DNA of 44,003 nt from Acidobacteriota bacterium (GTDB lineage: Bacteria > Acidobacteriota > Terriglobia > Terriglobales > Acidobacteriaceae), in assembly GCA_021791875.1 (NCBI GenBank), contig JAJYVU010000026.1:1-44003 (forward strand), read 5' to 3'. Shown here one piece after another: positions 16,627-26,020 of this stretch. A program made the translations under genes and the position numbers. The notes under the pieces are model-generated. The model was not told the DNA's origin and did no database searches. It was given only the letters and a program-made list of their open reading frames with translations. The stretch's first letter is position 1; each line of letters begins with the position of its first letter.

Positions 16627-17972
16627 GAAAGCTTTTTGGTACGGATGGTATTCGGGCGGTGGCGGGCGAGAGCCCGCTGAATGCGAAGACGGTTTATGCC
16701 GTGGGGCTGGCGCTGGCGCACCAGATTGGTATGAACGGAGGCCAGAAGCGCGTGGTGATGGGGATGGATACGCGCGAGTCGAGCGCTTGGATTGCGGGCG
16801 TGTTGACGAAGGGGCTGACGGAAGGCGGCGTAACAGTGGAGAACGCCGGAGTGATTACCACTCCCGGGATTGCTTACGTGACGAGGAATCATGGCTTTGC
16901 GGCGGGAGTGGTGATTTCGGCGTCGCATAATCCCTGGCAGGACAACGGGATCAAGATTTTCGGCAGTGATGGTTACAAATTGCCGGATGCGGTGGAACTG
17001 GGAATCGAAGAAGAGATTTTCAGCCGGCTGGAGAAGGTTTCGGCGCCGGATGCCGAGATCTGCGCGGCTCCGGCAGTGAAGGACAGCCATCGCGCGGAGT
17101 ACGAGGTATTTTTGCGGGGCGCGGTTCCGAGACTGACGCTGGATGGGTTGCACGTGGTGCTGGATTGCGCGAATGGCGCGGCTTCCGCGATTGCTCCCGA
17201 GCTGTTTGCGGGGATGGGCGGCAAGGTGACGCTGACGCACGCGAAGCCGGATGGGCGGAACATCAATGCGGATTGCGGAGCGCTGCATCCGGAGGTGGTG
17301 GCCGCAGAGACGAAGGCCAAGGGTGCGGATATTGGAATCACGTTTGATGGGGATGCGGATCGCTGTTTGTTTGCCGACAGGAACGGCAAGGTAGTGAACG
17401 GCGACGCGGTGCTGCTCCTGGCGGGGCGCGACCTGAAGGCTCAGGGCAAGCTGGCCGGGGATGTTGTGGTGGCAACGACGATGTCTAACATGGGGCTGGA
17501 AGCGGCGCTGAAGAGGGATGGCATTCGCATGCTGCGTGCGCCGGTGGGGGATAAGTATGTACTGGAGCGGATGCAGGCCGAAGGCGCGGCGCTGGGCGGC
17601 GAGCAGTCGGGGCATATCCTATTTCCTGCGCTGGCGACGACGGGCGACGGACTGCTGACGGCGTTGCTGGTGCTGGACATTGTGAAGCGCTCGGGCAAGC
17701 GGCTGGATGAGCTGGTGGCGGATTTGAAGGTGTTTCCACAGGCGATTGTGAACGTGCGGGTGCGCGAGAAAAAGCCGCTGGCAGAAATTGAAACCGTTGC
17801 TGTGACAATTGCGGAAGCCGAGCAGGAGCTGGCAGACAGAGGGCGTGTGGTGGTGCGCTATTCGGGGACGGAGGCGCTGGCGCGAGTGATGATTGAAGCC
17901 GAGAGCGAGGCGCTGATGCAAAAGCACGCGGAGCGGATCGCGGGGGCGATTCGCGAGGCGATTGGGGTGTAA
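16623..17972 (+). CDS. glmM: Phosphoglucosamine mutase
   Basis: Converts glucosamine-6-phosphate to glucosamine-1-phosphate for UDP-GlcNAc, peptidoglycan and lipopolysaccharide synthesis. The 449-aa length is standard. The N-terminal FGTDGIRA motif, the phosphoserine loop ISASHNPWQDNGIK (S101), the metal-binding DGDADRC, the sugar-binding GGEQSGH and the phosphate-binding RYSGTEALARVMIE are all present. The ATG overlaps the xseA stop (ATGA), so the two are translationally coupled. Confidence 0.98.
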   Translation: MRKLFGTDGIRAVAGESPLNAKTVYAVGLALAHQIGMNGGQKRVVMGMDTRESSAWIAGVLTKGLTEGGVTVENAGVITTPGIAYVTRNHGFAAGVVISASHNPWQDNGIKIFGSDGYKLPDAVELGIEEEIFSRLEKVSAPDAEICAAPAVKDSHRAEYEVFLRGAVPRLTLDGLHVVLDCANGAASAIAPELFAGMGGKVTLTHAKPDGRNINADCGALHPEVVAAETKAKGADIGITFDGDADRCLFADRNGKVVNGDAVLLLAGRDLKAQGKLAGDVVVATTMSNMGLEAALKRDGIRMLRAPVGDKYVLERMQAEGAALGGEQSGHILFPALATTGDGLLTALLVLDIVKRSGKRLDELVADLKVFPQAIVNVRVREKKPLAEIETVAVTIAEAEQELADRGRVVVRYSGTEALARVMIEAESEALMQKHAERIAGAIREAIGV

Positions 17973-18030
17973 GGGGCGTTGTGAGGGGTGTTTGCCCGTG
18001 AGGCTGCAATCCTTGAATGGCGGTAGATAC

Positions 18031-18060
18031 TGCAGATCCCTCGCTTCGCTCAGGATGACA
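18031..18060. repeat. Dispersed repeat, type A (CHPERSEGS-like)
   Basis: TGCAGATCCCTCGCTTCGCT followed by CAGGATGACA lies in the 115-base gap between the convergent glmM and polA genes. Read on the minus strand it encodes CHPERSEGS, a peptide I know from many spurious gene calls in acidobacterial and other genomes. A variant lies at 9231-9259 and a longer one inside recG (27577-27623). Confidence 0.6.
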
Positions 18061-18087
18061 AATCAAAAAATATTCTGACGATCAGCT

Positions 18088-20856
18088 CTACTTAAGGTCG
18101 CGCCAGTTGGGGCCTATGCCGATGTCGGCGACGATGGGGACTTTGAGCTCGATGACGTGTTCCATTTCGTGCTTCACGAGGGCGCGGAGGGTTTCGGATT
18201 CCGATTCGAGGACCTCGAAGAGCAACTCGTCGTGGACCTGGAGAGTCATGACGGAGTGGAGTTTTTCTTCGTGCAGGCGCTTCGCGATGCGGATCATGGC
18301 GAGCTTGATGAGATCGGCAGCGGTGCCCTGCAGAGGTGTGTTGACGGCGGTACGCTCGGCGAATCCGCGCATGTTGGCGTTGCGGCTCTGGATGTCTGGA
18401 ATGGGGCGGACGCGGCCGAAGAGAGTGCGGACTTTCTGGTCGCGACGGGTTTCTTCAATGACGCGGTCGATGTAGGCGCGGACGCCCTGATAGCGGGCGA
18501 AGTAAGTTTCGATATAGTGGCGGGCTTCGCTCTGCTCGATGCCGAGATTTTGGGCGAGGCCAAAGGGCGAGATGCCGTAGACGATGCCGAAGTTGACGGC
18601 CTTAGCGCGGTTGCGGGTTTGCTTGTCCATGGCTTCGGGCGGGACGCCGAAAACTTCTGATGCCGTGAGGGTGTGGATGTCCTGGCCGGTGGTGTACGCG
18701 CGCAGCAAGAGCGGGTCCTCAGAGAAGTGCGCCATTAGGCGGAGCTCAATCTGGGAGTAGTCGGCGGAGAGCAGGACGCGGCCGGGCGCGGCGATGAAGG
18801 CGGCGCGGATTTCGCGACCTAGCTCGGTGCGGACGGGGATGTTCTGGAGATTGGGATTCGTCGAGGAAAGGCGTCCGGTGGCAGTGCCGACCTGCTGGAA
18901 GGTGGTGTGGACGCGGCCGTTGGGGTCGGCGAGCAGCGGGAGCGAATCGATGTAAGTGGATTTGAGCTTGGCGAGCTGGCGGTATTCGAGGACGAGGCGG
19001 GGAACGTCATTGTGTTCGGCGAGTTCTTCGAGGACGTCCTGCGCGGTGGAAACGACTTTGCCTTTGCCGTACTTGAGGGGCTTGGGCAGGCCCATTTTGT
19101 TGAAGAGTACGTCACCGAGCTGCTTTGGTGAATTGAGATTGAAGCGGTGATTCGCGAGCGAGAAGATTTCCTCGCTAAGCCGGTGCATCTCGGCGGCGAG
19201 ACGGTCGCCCATTTTGTTGAGGACGGCGGTGTCGATGCGGACGCCGGCTTCTTCCATAGCGAAGAGGACGGGCGTGAGGGGAAGGTCGATGTCTTCGTAG
19301 ACGCGGAGGGTGCCTTCGCGTTCGACGTCTTTGCGAAGGGTGGGTGCGAGGGTGAAGATGGCGTGCGCGGCTTGCGGGAGGGCGTTTTCGCCTTCGGTCT
19401 GGAGCGGGTAGTTGCGGAAGCGGGCGGTGACGTCGGCCAGGCGATGCGTGGTGTGGGTGGGGTTGACGAGGTAGGAGTAGAGCATCACGTCGTCGGTAAC
19501 GCCACGGAGGGCGACGCCCAGCGGGGTGAGCGTGTGCAGGATGGATTTGAGGTCGTGGACGCGCTTGGGGATGGATGTATCTTCGAGCAGCGGGCGGAGG
19601 GTTGCGAGCGGGAGGAGGAGTGCTGAGGTGTTTTCGGCAGCGACGCCGAGGAGGATTTCTTCGGCAGCGGGAGTGGGTTTGGCAGCCCCGGGGTGGGCTG
19701 TTTCTGGTTGATTTAGAAAATTGAGTTGGAGGTTGGTCGCGGGCGGCGGTTCGGCTTCGTCGGAGGATTCGGAGTCGGGGTCGGGTGTGGATGCGGCGGC
19801 CGAGAGATCGAGAACGAAGGCGAAGCCGTGGGTGCGGGCCTGGGCGACGAATGCGGCGATTTGTTTTTCGGTGGGCTTGAGGTGGTAGTGGGCTTCCTCG
19901 GTGGTCTTGGCGGGGGCGAGTTCCTTGAGGAGCGAGGTGAATTCGAGTTCGGTGAAGAGCTCGCGGCAGGCCTCGGTGTCGGGCGGCTGGGTGAGCATGT
20001 CGTCGAGGTTGAGGTCGAGGGGGACGTTCTGGTCGATGGTGGCGAGCTCTTTGCTGAGGAGGATGTTGTCGCGGTTGTTCTGGAGGGATTCGCGATAGGT
20101 TTTGCGCTTGACCTCTTCTGCGCGATCGAGCGCGGCTTCGAGGCTGCCGAACTGCTGGATGAGCTCGACGGAGCCTTTGTCGCCGATGCCGGGCGCTCCG
20201 GGGATGTTGTCAATGGCGTCGCCGCGGAGGGCCATGACGTCGATGACTTTTTCGGGAGGCACACCGAGGGTTTCCTCGACTTTGGCGGGGTCGAGCACGA
20301 GGTTGTCTTTGACGGGGTTGAGGATTTTTACGTCGTCGGTGACGAGCTGCATCATGTCCTTGTCGTTGGAAACGACGAAGACGGGGTAGCCCTGGGCAGC
20401 GGCCTTGTGGGCGAGGGTGCCGATGACGTCGTCGGCCTCGAAGCCTTCGGCCTGGAGGATGGGGATGCGGAAGGCTTCGAGCGCGCGGCGGATGTAGGGG
20501 AGCTGCTGGGCGAGGTCGGCGGGCATCTCTTCGCGATTGGCCTTGTAGCCGGCGTATTCAATTTCGTCGAAGGCTTGCTTTTTGGCGTTCCACCGGCGAA
20601 GGGTGCCCATTTGTTTGGCGCGCTCGTCGCGGAAGACGGGGGCGCTGACATCAAAGACGGCTGCGAAGTAGTGGGGCGAGAAGTCGCGGCGCAGCTTGTT
20701 GATCATGTTGACGAAGACATAGGTGGCCGCGGTGGGCACGCCGGAGCGCGTAGACATGGGACGCTGCCGCTGCATGGCGTGATAGGCGCGAAAGATGAAC
20801 GACATGGAGTCGAGAAGGAAGACGGCGGGCTTGTTGGAGTCGTTAGGAGTGGCCAC
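18088..20856 (-). CDS. polA: DNA polymerase I
   Basis: Repair and Okazaki-fragment polymerase, 922 aa. The N-terminal 5' nuclease domain (residues 1-300) has LLDSMSFIFRAYHA, the FEADDVIGTLA acidic cluster and the helix-hairpin-helix DNIPGAPGIGDKG. The polymerase domain has motif A (LLSADYSQIELRLMAHFSED), motif B (RNRAKAVNFGIVYGIS) and motif C (QVHDELLFEV). The central 3'-5' exonuclease domain seems inactive: the usual DxE motif reads DLS near residue 347, and the region is interrupted by an acidic, proline-rich loop. The start is GTG. No co-transcribed neighbour is evident. Confidence 0.97.
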   Translation of the reverse strand: MATPNDSNKPAVFLLDSMSFIFRAYHAMQRQRPMSTRSGVPTAATYVFVNMINKLRRDFSPHYFAAVFDVSAPVFRDERAKQMGTLRRWNAKKQAFDEIEYAGYKANREEMPADLAQQLPYIRRALEAFRIPILQAEGFEADDVIGTLAHKAAAQGYPVFVVSNDKDMMQLVTDDVKILNPVKDNLVLDPAKVEETLGVPPEKVIDVMALRGDAIDNIPGAPGIGDKGSVELIQQFGSLEAALDRAEEVKRKTYRESLQNNRDNILLSKELATIDQNVPLDLNLDDMLTQPPDTEACRELFTELEFTSLLKELAPAKTTEEAHYHLKPTEKQIAAFVAQARTHGFAFVLDLSAAASTPDPDSESSDEAEPPPATNLQLNFLNQPETAHPGAAKPTPAAEEILLGVAAENTSALLLPLATLRPLLEDTSIPKRVHDLKSILHTLTPLGVALRGVTDDVMLYSYLVNPTHTTHRLADVTARFRNYPLQTEGENALPQAAHAIFTLAPTLRKDVEREGTLRVYEDIDLPLTPVLFAMEEAGVRIDTAVLNKMGDRLAAEMHRLSEEIFSLANHRFNLNSPKQLGDVLFNKMGLPKPLKYGKGKVVSTAQDVLEELAEHNDVPRLVLEYRQLAKLKSTYIDSLPLLADPNGRVHTTFQQVGTATGRLSSTNPNLQNIPVRTELGREIRAAFIAAPGRVLLSADYSQIELRLMAHFSEDPLLLRAYTTGQDIHTLTASEVFGVPPEAMDKQTRNRAKAVNFGIVYGISPFGLAQNLGIEQSEARHYIETYFARYQGVRAYIDRVIEETRRDQKVRTLFGRVRPIPDIQSRNANMRGFAERTAVNTPLQGTAADLIKLAMIRIAKRLHEEKLHSVMTLQVHDELLFEVLESESETLRALVKHEMEHVIELKVPIVADIGIGPNWRDLK

Positions 20857-20916
20857 GGGTTGAGTTTAGAGGATTTGATGGGCGGCGTGCTGCGCTGCCG
20901 GGAAGAGGAAAAGATT

Positions 20917-20944
20917 CACCGCAAAGCTCGCAAAGAGCGCAAAG
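20917..20944. repeat. Dispersed repeat, type B copy 2
   Basis: CACCGCAAAGCTCGCAAAG followed by AGCGCAAAG is an internally repetitive purine-rich element just upstream of polA. It shares the CACCGC-AAG-CGCAAAG pattern with 9125-9166. Confidence 0.5.
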
Positions 20945-20974
20945 GTGGGTGGGAGTGTTCTTGGCGATTTCCGC

Positions 20975-21826
20975 CTAGTTCTCTGCCTTAATGCCCTTAC
21001 TGCTCCAGACATCGATGTATTTCTGGCGGGCATCCTCGAGCTGCTGCTGAAAATCAATGTTGCAGCACTTGGTTAAGGTGTCGATGGCGTAGTACAAGTT
21101 TCCGTGTGCAGCAAGTAGGGCTCGCTCAACCCAGGCGAGTGAGGGAGGGGGCGATGGCATTGCCTCTTCGTTGTTGAAGTCGAAGTGAGTCAATAGCCCT
21201 TCTAAATTCGCATGGTGAATTGAGGACGCCATGGCATAAGGAAGGTCATATTCCTTTTCACAGCCAATGTCTTGAGCTATTGCTCGGAGGGGCTTATTCG
21301 ACCATTGCTGCCGCACCCGCCCTCCGTGTCCTGTGAACCGTCCCTTGACTTTGTTGTATTCGTCTTCGACCCTTCTTTTAGCTTCCTCTGTGACGCGACC
21401 GGGGAAGTTTTCTTGCAAAAACTGAACCCTGCGCCACGCTATTACTTTGCCGAACTCCCAATAGTCCTCGATTTCCTCGGGGTGTCGGCGTAGATATTCC
21501 GCTGTCCACCGAGCTTCGTACATACCGCGCACGATTTTCATCGCTCCGGCTCCGCAACCATTTCCTGACAGAATGATCGCTTCGGAGGCGCCGGCCATGG
21601 TGGCGCGAGTGAGAAAGCAGACAACCTCCTGAACCGGGAGTGTTGCGTGGCTTTCTGCTTCGCATATTGCTTGGTCGCAGAGAGTGAAGAGTTCGTGGAT
21701 GATGCCAAGTTGCTTTTCAAACTGAGTGTGGATTTTGGCCCAATACTCCGGATATCCAAACGGCGAGTTGCCTCGCGTCGTGTCAGTTTCATTCAAAACT
21801 GATTTGAGATCGTTGTTGAGCTTCAT
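20975..21826 (-). CDS. DUF5677 domain-containing protein
   Basis: A 283-aa, mostly helical soluble protein. The central part (residues 90-165: MKIVRGMYEARWTAEYLRRH, then EIEDYWEFGKVIAWRR) and the later SSIHHAN motif fit DUF5677, a family of unknown function scattered through accessory genomes. Two histidines in SSIHHANLEG and a preceding acidic cluster could form a metal or catalytic site, but this is a guess. Base composition is visibly lower in GC than the neighbours and codon use is more mixed, which suggests recent acquisition. No mobile element is attached. Confidence 0.72.
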   Translation of the reverse strand: MKLNNDLKSVLNETDTTRGNSPFGYPEYWAKIHTQFEKQLGIIHELFTLCDQAICEAESHATLPVQEVVCFLTRATMAGASEAIILSGNGCGAGAMKIVRGMYEARWTAEYLRRHPEEIEDYWEFGKVIAWRRVQFLQENFPGRVTEEAKRRVEDEYNKVKGRFTGHGGRVRQQWSNKPLRAIAQDIGCEKEYDLPYAMASSIHHANLEGLLTHFDFNNEEAMPSPPPSLAWVERALLAAHGNLYYAIDTLTKCCNIDFQQQLEDARQKYIDVWSSKGIKAEN

Positions 21827-21867
21827 AGTCCGGCATGATAGGGGAATAAAAGGCGAAATTCAAGGGC

Positions 21868-22965
21868 TCAATAAATGAACATGCAGTCGCCGTAGGAGAA
21901 GAAGCGGTAGCGCTCGTGGACGGCGTGGCGGTAGGCGGCGAGGGTGTGTTCGCGGCCGGCGAAGGCGCTGACGAGCATGAGGAGGGTGGACTGCGGGAGG
22001 TGGAAGTTGGTGAGGAGTCCCTGGATGACGCGGAATTTGTAACCGGGAGAGATGAAAATGTGGGTTTCGCCGGAGTGGGGAGTGAGTTGGACGGGGTCTG
22101 AAGGTGCTTGGGCGGTGGATTCGGCGGCGGCGACGGCGGCGGCGGCGCAGTGTTCTAATGTGCGGACGGTGGTGGTGCCGACGGCGATGACGCGGCGGTT
22201 TTCGCGGAGGGCGGCGTTGATGGCGGCGGCGGTTTCTGGCGGGAGGGTGTAGCGCTCGCGATGGAGATGGATGTCTTCGACGCGGGAGACGCGGACGGGG
22301 GCGAAGGTGCCGAGGCCGACGTGGAGGGTGACGTAGGCGGTCTGGACGCCGCGGTTGGCGAGGGCTGCGAGGATTTCCGGCGTGAAGTGGAGGCCTGCGG
22401 TGGGCGCGGCGACGGAGCCGGGCTGCTGGGAGTAGACGGTCTGGTAGCGCTCGCGGTCTTCGGGGCGGTCTTCGCGGTGAATGTAAGGCGGGAGCGGGAT
22501 GTGGCCGGTGCGATCGAGCGCGGTGTAAAAGTCGGGGACAGGCTGGAAGCGGATGGTACGCTCGCCGTGCTCGCCGTGGGCGATGACTTCTGCCTGCAGG
22601 CCGCTGTCTCCGAAGCGGATGACTTCTCCGGTGAGGACTTTGCGGCCGGGGCGGACGAGGGCGAGCCATTCCCATTGGGAGAGTTGCTCGGTGAGCATGA
22701 CCTGAACGCGGCCGGTGGCGTGATGGCCGGGCTGGGTGTGGAGGCCGGTGCGCTGGCCGTAGAGGCGCGCGGGGATGACGCGTGAGTTGTTGAAGACGAG
22801 GAGGTCGCCGGGCTGGAGGAGGGCGGGAAGGTCGCGGAAGTTGCAGTCGGCGACGGCTCCGGTGGCGCGATTGAGGGTGAGCATGCGCGAGGCGGCGCGG
22901 TCGGCGAGGGGTTCCTGCGCGATGAGTTCCGGGGGGAGTTCGAAATCGAATTCGGAGACGAGCAC
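21868..22965 (-). CDS. queA: tRNA preQ1(34) S-adenosylmethionine ribosyltransferase-isomerase
   Basis: Makes epoxyqueuosine at the wobble base of tRNAs by transferring the ribosyl part of S-adenosylmethionine onto preQ1. The 365-aa product starts [15 protein letters not shown] and has [12 protein letters not shown], the [10 protein letters not shown] motif, [10 protein letters not shown] and the C-terminal [21 protein letters not shown], all family hallmarks. An alanine-rich insertion lies near residue 275. I chose the GTG at 22965, which begins at the conserved N-terminus 11 bases after the acyltransferase stop. The frame stays open upstream only as a shadow of that gene. Confidence 0.97.
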   Translation of the reverse strand: MLVSEFDFELPPELIAQEPLADRAASRMLTLNRATGAVADCNFRDLPALLQPGDLLVFNNSRVIPARLYGQRTGLHTQPGHHATGRVQVMLTEQLSQWEWLALVRPGRKVLTGEVIRFGDSGLQAEVIAHGEHGERTIRFQPVPDFYTALDRTGHIPLPPYIHREDRPEDRERYQTVYSQQPGSVAAPTAGLHFTPEILAALANRGVQTAYVTLHVGLGTFAPVRVSRVEDIHLHRERYTLPPETAAAINAALRENRRVIAVGTTTVRTLEHCAAAAVAAAESTAQAPSDPVQLTPHSGETHIFISPGYKFRVIQGLLTNFHLPQSTLLMLVSAFAGREHTLAAYRHAVHERYRFFSYGDCMFIY

Positions 22966-22976
22966 TGCTACTGATT

Positions 22977-23657
22977 TTAGCGGCGGGTGTTGGCTAGGTG
23001 GGTTTCGGCCTGGAGGCGTGCGCGTTCGAGAGCGTCGTTGAGTTGCTGACGGTGGGTTTCGAGTTCGGCGGGGCCGGCGCCGGCGGGGATGTTCACAATG
23101 GGGCGCGCCCAACTGACGATGACGCGTGAGAATGGCCAGGGGATGAAGAAACGGTCCCAGGAGTTGAGGGTCCATTTTTTTTCGGGCAAGAGGTAAAACG
23201 AGCCGATGGGCTCGCCGGTCATCTGAGCGAGTTTTACAGGGCCAATTTTGGTCTTATAGATGGGGCCGCGCGGGCCGTCCGCCGTGAAAATGACAGCCTC
23301 GCCCTTGCCGAGCACACTGCCGAGCGCGAGCAGGCCGGCGGCTCCGCCCCGGGAACTGGATCCGCGCACGCTGTGGAAGCCGAGCAGGCCGAGGGTGCGG
23401 GCGATGAGTTCGCCGTCAAGGCTTTGGCTGATGAGGATGGAGCAACGGTACTTGCGGAAATACCACGAGCAGAGAAACGTGCACTGATGCCAGAAGCAGA
23501 AGATGCCTTGAGGGGGCGGCGTGGCGGGGATGGTTCCCTCTTCGGCGATGACTTCAAAACGCAGAGTAATGCCGATGATCGCAATGATCGCCGCGGCAAG
23601 GCGGGGAACGATGGCAATGGCGATACGCTGGCCGAAGGTGAAGCTCGGACGGGTCAC
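22977..23657 (-). CDS. DUF374 lysophospholipid acyltransferase family protein
   Basis: A 226-aa protein related to lipid A and phospholipid acyltransferases (DUF374 group). It has an N-terminal membrane helix (residues 12-30), then [10 protein letters not shown] in place of the acyltransferase HxxxxD-type region. The DUF374 signature follows: [16 protein letters not shown], then RGSSSRGG, then [12 protein letters not shown]. It probably acylates a lipid A or lipid precursor at the inner membrane. It sits 11 bases upstream of queA and is probably co-transcribed with it, although the functions are unrelated. Confidence 0.9.
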   Translation of the reverse strand: MTRPSFTFGQRIAIAIVPRLAAAIIAIIGITLRFEVIAEEGTIPATPPPQGIFCFWHQCTFLCSWYFRKYRCSILISQSLDGELIARTLGLLGFHSVRGSSSRGGAAGLLALGSVLGKGEAVIFTADGPRGPIYKTKIGPVKLAQMTGEPIGSFYLLPEKKWTLNSWDRFFIPWPFSRVIVSWARPIVNIPAGAGPAELETHRQQLNDALERARLQAETHLANTRR

Positions 23658-23685
23658 TTCGTCATTCTAGCGATGATGTGCGACA

Positions 23686-24936
23686 TTAGCTGTATTTGAG
23701 CCAGCGGAGGATCTCCGGCAACGTGGGCCGCTTGCCATACATGAGGATGCCGATGCGGTAGATGCGTGCGGCGATCCAGATCATACCCCAGATCGCGCCG
23801 GCGAGCAGGGCGATGGAGAGCCCAATTTGCCACCAGGGAGGCGTCTGTGAGCAGATGCGCAGATACATGATGATGGGCGTAAATGGCGGAAAGAGGGACA
23901 GAACGGTCGAGGCCAGGGAGTTGGGGTGGCTCATGACGTAGGCCATCAGCATTACGCTGACGATAAGCGGCGAGGCAATGAAGAAGGCAAACTGCTGCAC
24001 TTCCTGCGAGGAGTTGAGGGTGGACCCAAGGGCGGCGCTGAATGCCGAATAAAGGAAGAAACCGAGTACGAAGTACACAACAAAATAGACAAGCTCAGCA
24101 AGATTGATGCCGAGCGACGAGAGGCCATTGACGCCGATTTGCGCAGCAAGGTGGGTGCCGGCAAAGGCGAGAGTGATGGCGATCCAAATGGCGACCTGCA
24201 GCAAGGCGGAGCCGCCGACGCCGAGGAGCTTCCCCATCATGAGATTGTCAGCTGGCGCGGAGGAAAGCAGCACCTCAAAAATGCGCGAACTTTTCTCATC
24301 GGCGATGGAACGTGCCATATTCGTGCCGTAAATGAGCACGACACCATAGAGAAGAACAACCAGAGCGTAGATGCCCATGTAGCTGCGCTCTACGTTGGTT
24401 TTGACGGCCTGGCCGGACTTGAGCTGGAGGGTGGTGATTTTGATTGGCTTGACGAGGGATTGCGCTTCGGGCGGCGAGATGCCGCGGCTGATGAGCGCCT
24501 GCCGCAGGGCGGCGCGGCCTAGATTGTTTTGCAGCAGTGATTGGGAAAAGAGGTCAGAACCGTTGCGCGTGTAGTAGGTAGCGTCTGGGCGTGTCTGGCC
24601 CGGTTTGCCGGTGATCCAGAGGAAGCCGTCGAGCTTGCCAGCTGTGAGCTCGTTGGTGAGCTGGGTGCGGGCTTGAGGCGTAGCGGGCGAGACGATCTGG
24701 ACGGATTGCGGAGGATGGCTGCTGGCGGCGAGTTGCTCCTTCATGGTGGTGGCGAGCGCAGCGTTATTGGAGGCGATAGCGAGATGGCTGAGTCCGCCTG
24801 CTTTTTTCGCTACAAGATTACCGCCTGTGGCGACCAACAAGACGCCGAACGGCACGAGCACGGTGGTGACTCGGAAGACTTTGCTGCGGACGCGTTCGAG
24901 GAACTCGCGCTTGGCAATGAGGAAGATATTACGCAT
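23686..24936 (-). CDS. ABC transporter permease, ABC-2/NatB type
   Basis: A 416-aa membrane subunit of an ABC exporter. It has an N-terminal cytoplasmic segment RNIFLIAKREFLERVRSKVF, helix 1 (about residues 20-40), a large extracytoplasmic domain (residues 45-200) and five or six helices in the C-terminal half, the NatB/YhaP layout. I chose the ATG at 24936, which overlaps the end of the ATPase gene by eight bases and matches the conserved start. The frame is open upstream only as a shadow. It works with the adjacent ATPase. NatAB exports Na+ in Bacillus, but the substrate here is not known. Confidence 0.92.
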   Translation of the reverse strand: MRNIFLIAKREFLERVRSKVFRVTTVLVPFGVLLVATGGNLVAKKAGGLSHLAIASNNAALATTMKEQLAASSHPPQSVQIVSPATPQARTQLTNELTAGKLDGFLWITGKPGQTRPDATYYTRNGSDLFSQSLLQNNLGRAALRQALISRGISPPEAQSLVKPIKITTLQLKSGQAVKTNVERSYMGIYALVVLLYGVVLIYGTNMARSIADEKSSRIFEVLLSSAPADNLMMGKLLGVGGSALLQVAIWIAITLAFAGTHLAAQIGVNGLSSLGINLAELVYFVVYFVLGFFLYSAFSAALGSTLNSSQEVQQFAFFIASPLIVSVMLMAYVMSHPNSLASTVLSLFPPFTPIIMYLRICSQTPPWWQIGLSIALLAGAIWGMIWIAARIYRIGILMYGKRPTLPEILRWLKYS

Positions 24937-25834
24937 CGATCCGGCCTCCGACGGTTTCAATGAAGATTTCTTCGAGGGAAGGCTCGGCCAGCTCGAATTT
25001 GTAGATGGTGGCGTGGGCGGCAGCCAGATGCAGAAGATCCTGCGCAGAGGCGCCGGGTTTGAGTTTGATTTCTGCCGAGCCGGGGTAATTTTTCGCATCG
25101 GCTATGCCGGGGAAGTTGAGGAATGCATTGCTGCCCTCGTATTGAAGGACGACGCGGTTGCGGGGGTAGCGGGATTTGACTTCGCGCATGGTGCCGGAGA
25201 GCACAGCCTCGCCTTTGTTGACGAGGCAGATGGTGTCGCAGAGTTTTTCCACCTGATCCATGCGGTGCGTGGAAAAGAGGATGGCTTTGCCCTTGTTTTT
25301 GAGCTCGACGAGTGTGTCCTGCAGGAGCGAAGTGTTGACGGGATCGAGGCCGGAGAATGGCTCGTCCATAATGATGAAGTCGGGCTCGTGCATGATGGTG
25401 GAGATGAACTGAATTTTCTGCTGCATGCCTTTGGAGAGTTCTTCGGTCTTTTTAGAGGTGGAATCAAGGATGTCGAAACGGTCGCACCATGATTTGGCGC
25501 GCTGAGTGGCGACGGATTCTGTAAGACCGCGCAGCTGCCCCATGAAGATGAGCTGGTCCATAACCACCATTTTCTTGTAAAGGCCGCGCTCTTCTGGAAG
25601 GTAGCCGACTCGCTTGAGGCTGTCGCGATGAAACCTGCGACCGAAGAGATTGACCTGGCCGGAATCTGGCATGGTGATGCCGACGATCATTCGGATGCTG
25701 GAGGTTTTGCCCGCGCCGTTGGGGCCGAGAAGGCCGAACATGGAGCCTGACTCTATCGTGAGCGAAAGGTCGTGGACGGCGACCTTCTGGTCGTAGGACT
25801 TGGAGATGGAGTCCAGAGCAACGACATCGGACAT
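24929..25834 (-). CDS. ABC transporter ATP-binding protein, NatA type
   Basis: A 301-aa ATPase subunit. Walker A GLLGPNGAGKTSS (about residues 34-46), Q-loop region YLPEERGLYKKM, signature LSKGMQQKIQF, Walker B FIIMDEPFSGLDP and the H-loop STHRMDQ are all present. The C-terminal 80 residues form a DUF4162-like domain, common in exporters of this type. I chose the ATG at 25834 (MSDVVALDSISKSY), with AGGAG 11 bases upstream. It is the first gene of a two-gene operon with the permease. Confidence 0.95.
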   Translation of the reverse strand: MSDVVALDSISKSYDQKVAVHDLSLTIESGSMFGLLGPNGAGKTSSIRMIVGITMPDSGQVNLFGRRFHRDSLKRVGYLPEERGLYKKMVVMDQLIFMGQLRGLTESVATQRAKSWCDRFDILDSTSKKTEELSKGMQQKIQFISTIMHEPDFIIMDEPFSGLDPVNTSLLQDTLVELKNKGKAILFSTHRMDQVEKLCDTICLVNKGEAVLSGTMREVKSRYPRNRVVLQYEGSNAFLNFPGIADAKNYPGSAEIKLKPGASAQDLLHLAAAHATIYKFELAEPSLEEIFIETVGGRIDA

Positions 25835-26020
25835 AGGTTGCGAATCTCCTGCTTCTAAGTTGGGCGTAGTGTAACAGGTGGACTTGCCGTTCAGGTGGAG
25901 GCATCTTCGGCGCAAAGCGCAGGGATTGGCAAATGGCCGGTGAAACGGCAAGTTAGGAGCCTAGTTAGAGTACGCAGGCTGGAGCTATCTGGTTCCATCG
26001 GGGCCTGATAGCATCGCTTT

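Noticed and set aside
19726..20991. Plus-strand 421-codon open frame opposite polA
   Set aside because: It is low-complexity, rich in Gly, Val and Glu, with no domain, and polA is unambiguous on the other strand.
21860..22675. Arg/Pro/His-rich 271-codon frame over queA
   Set aside because: It is an out-of-frame shadow of queA on the same strand; the composition is typical of shadow frames.
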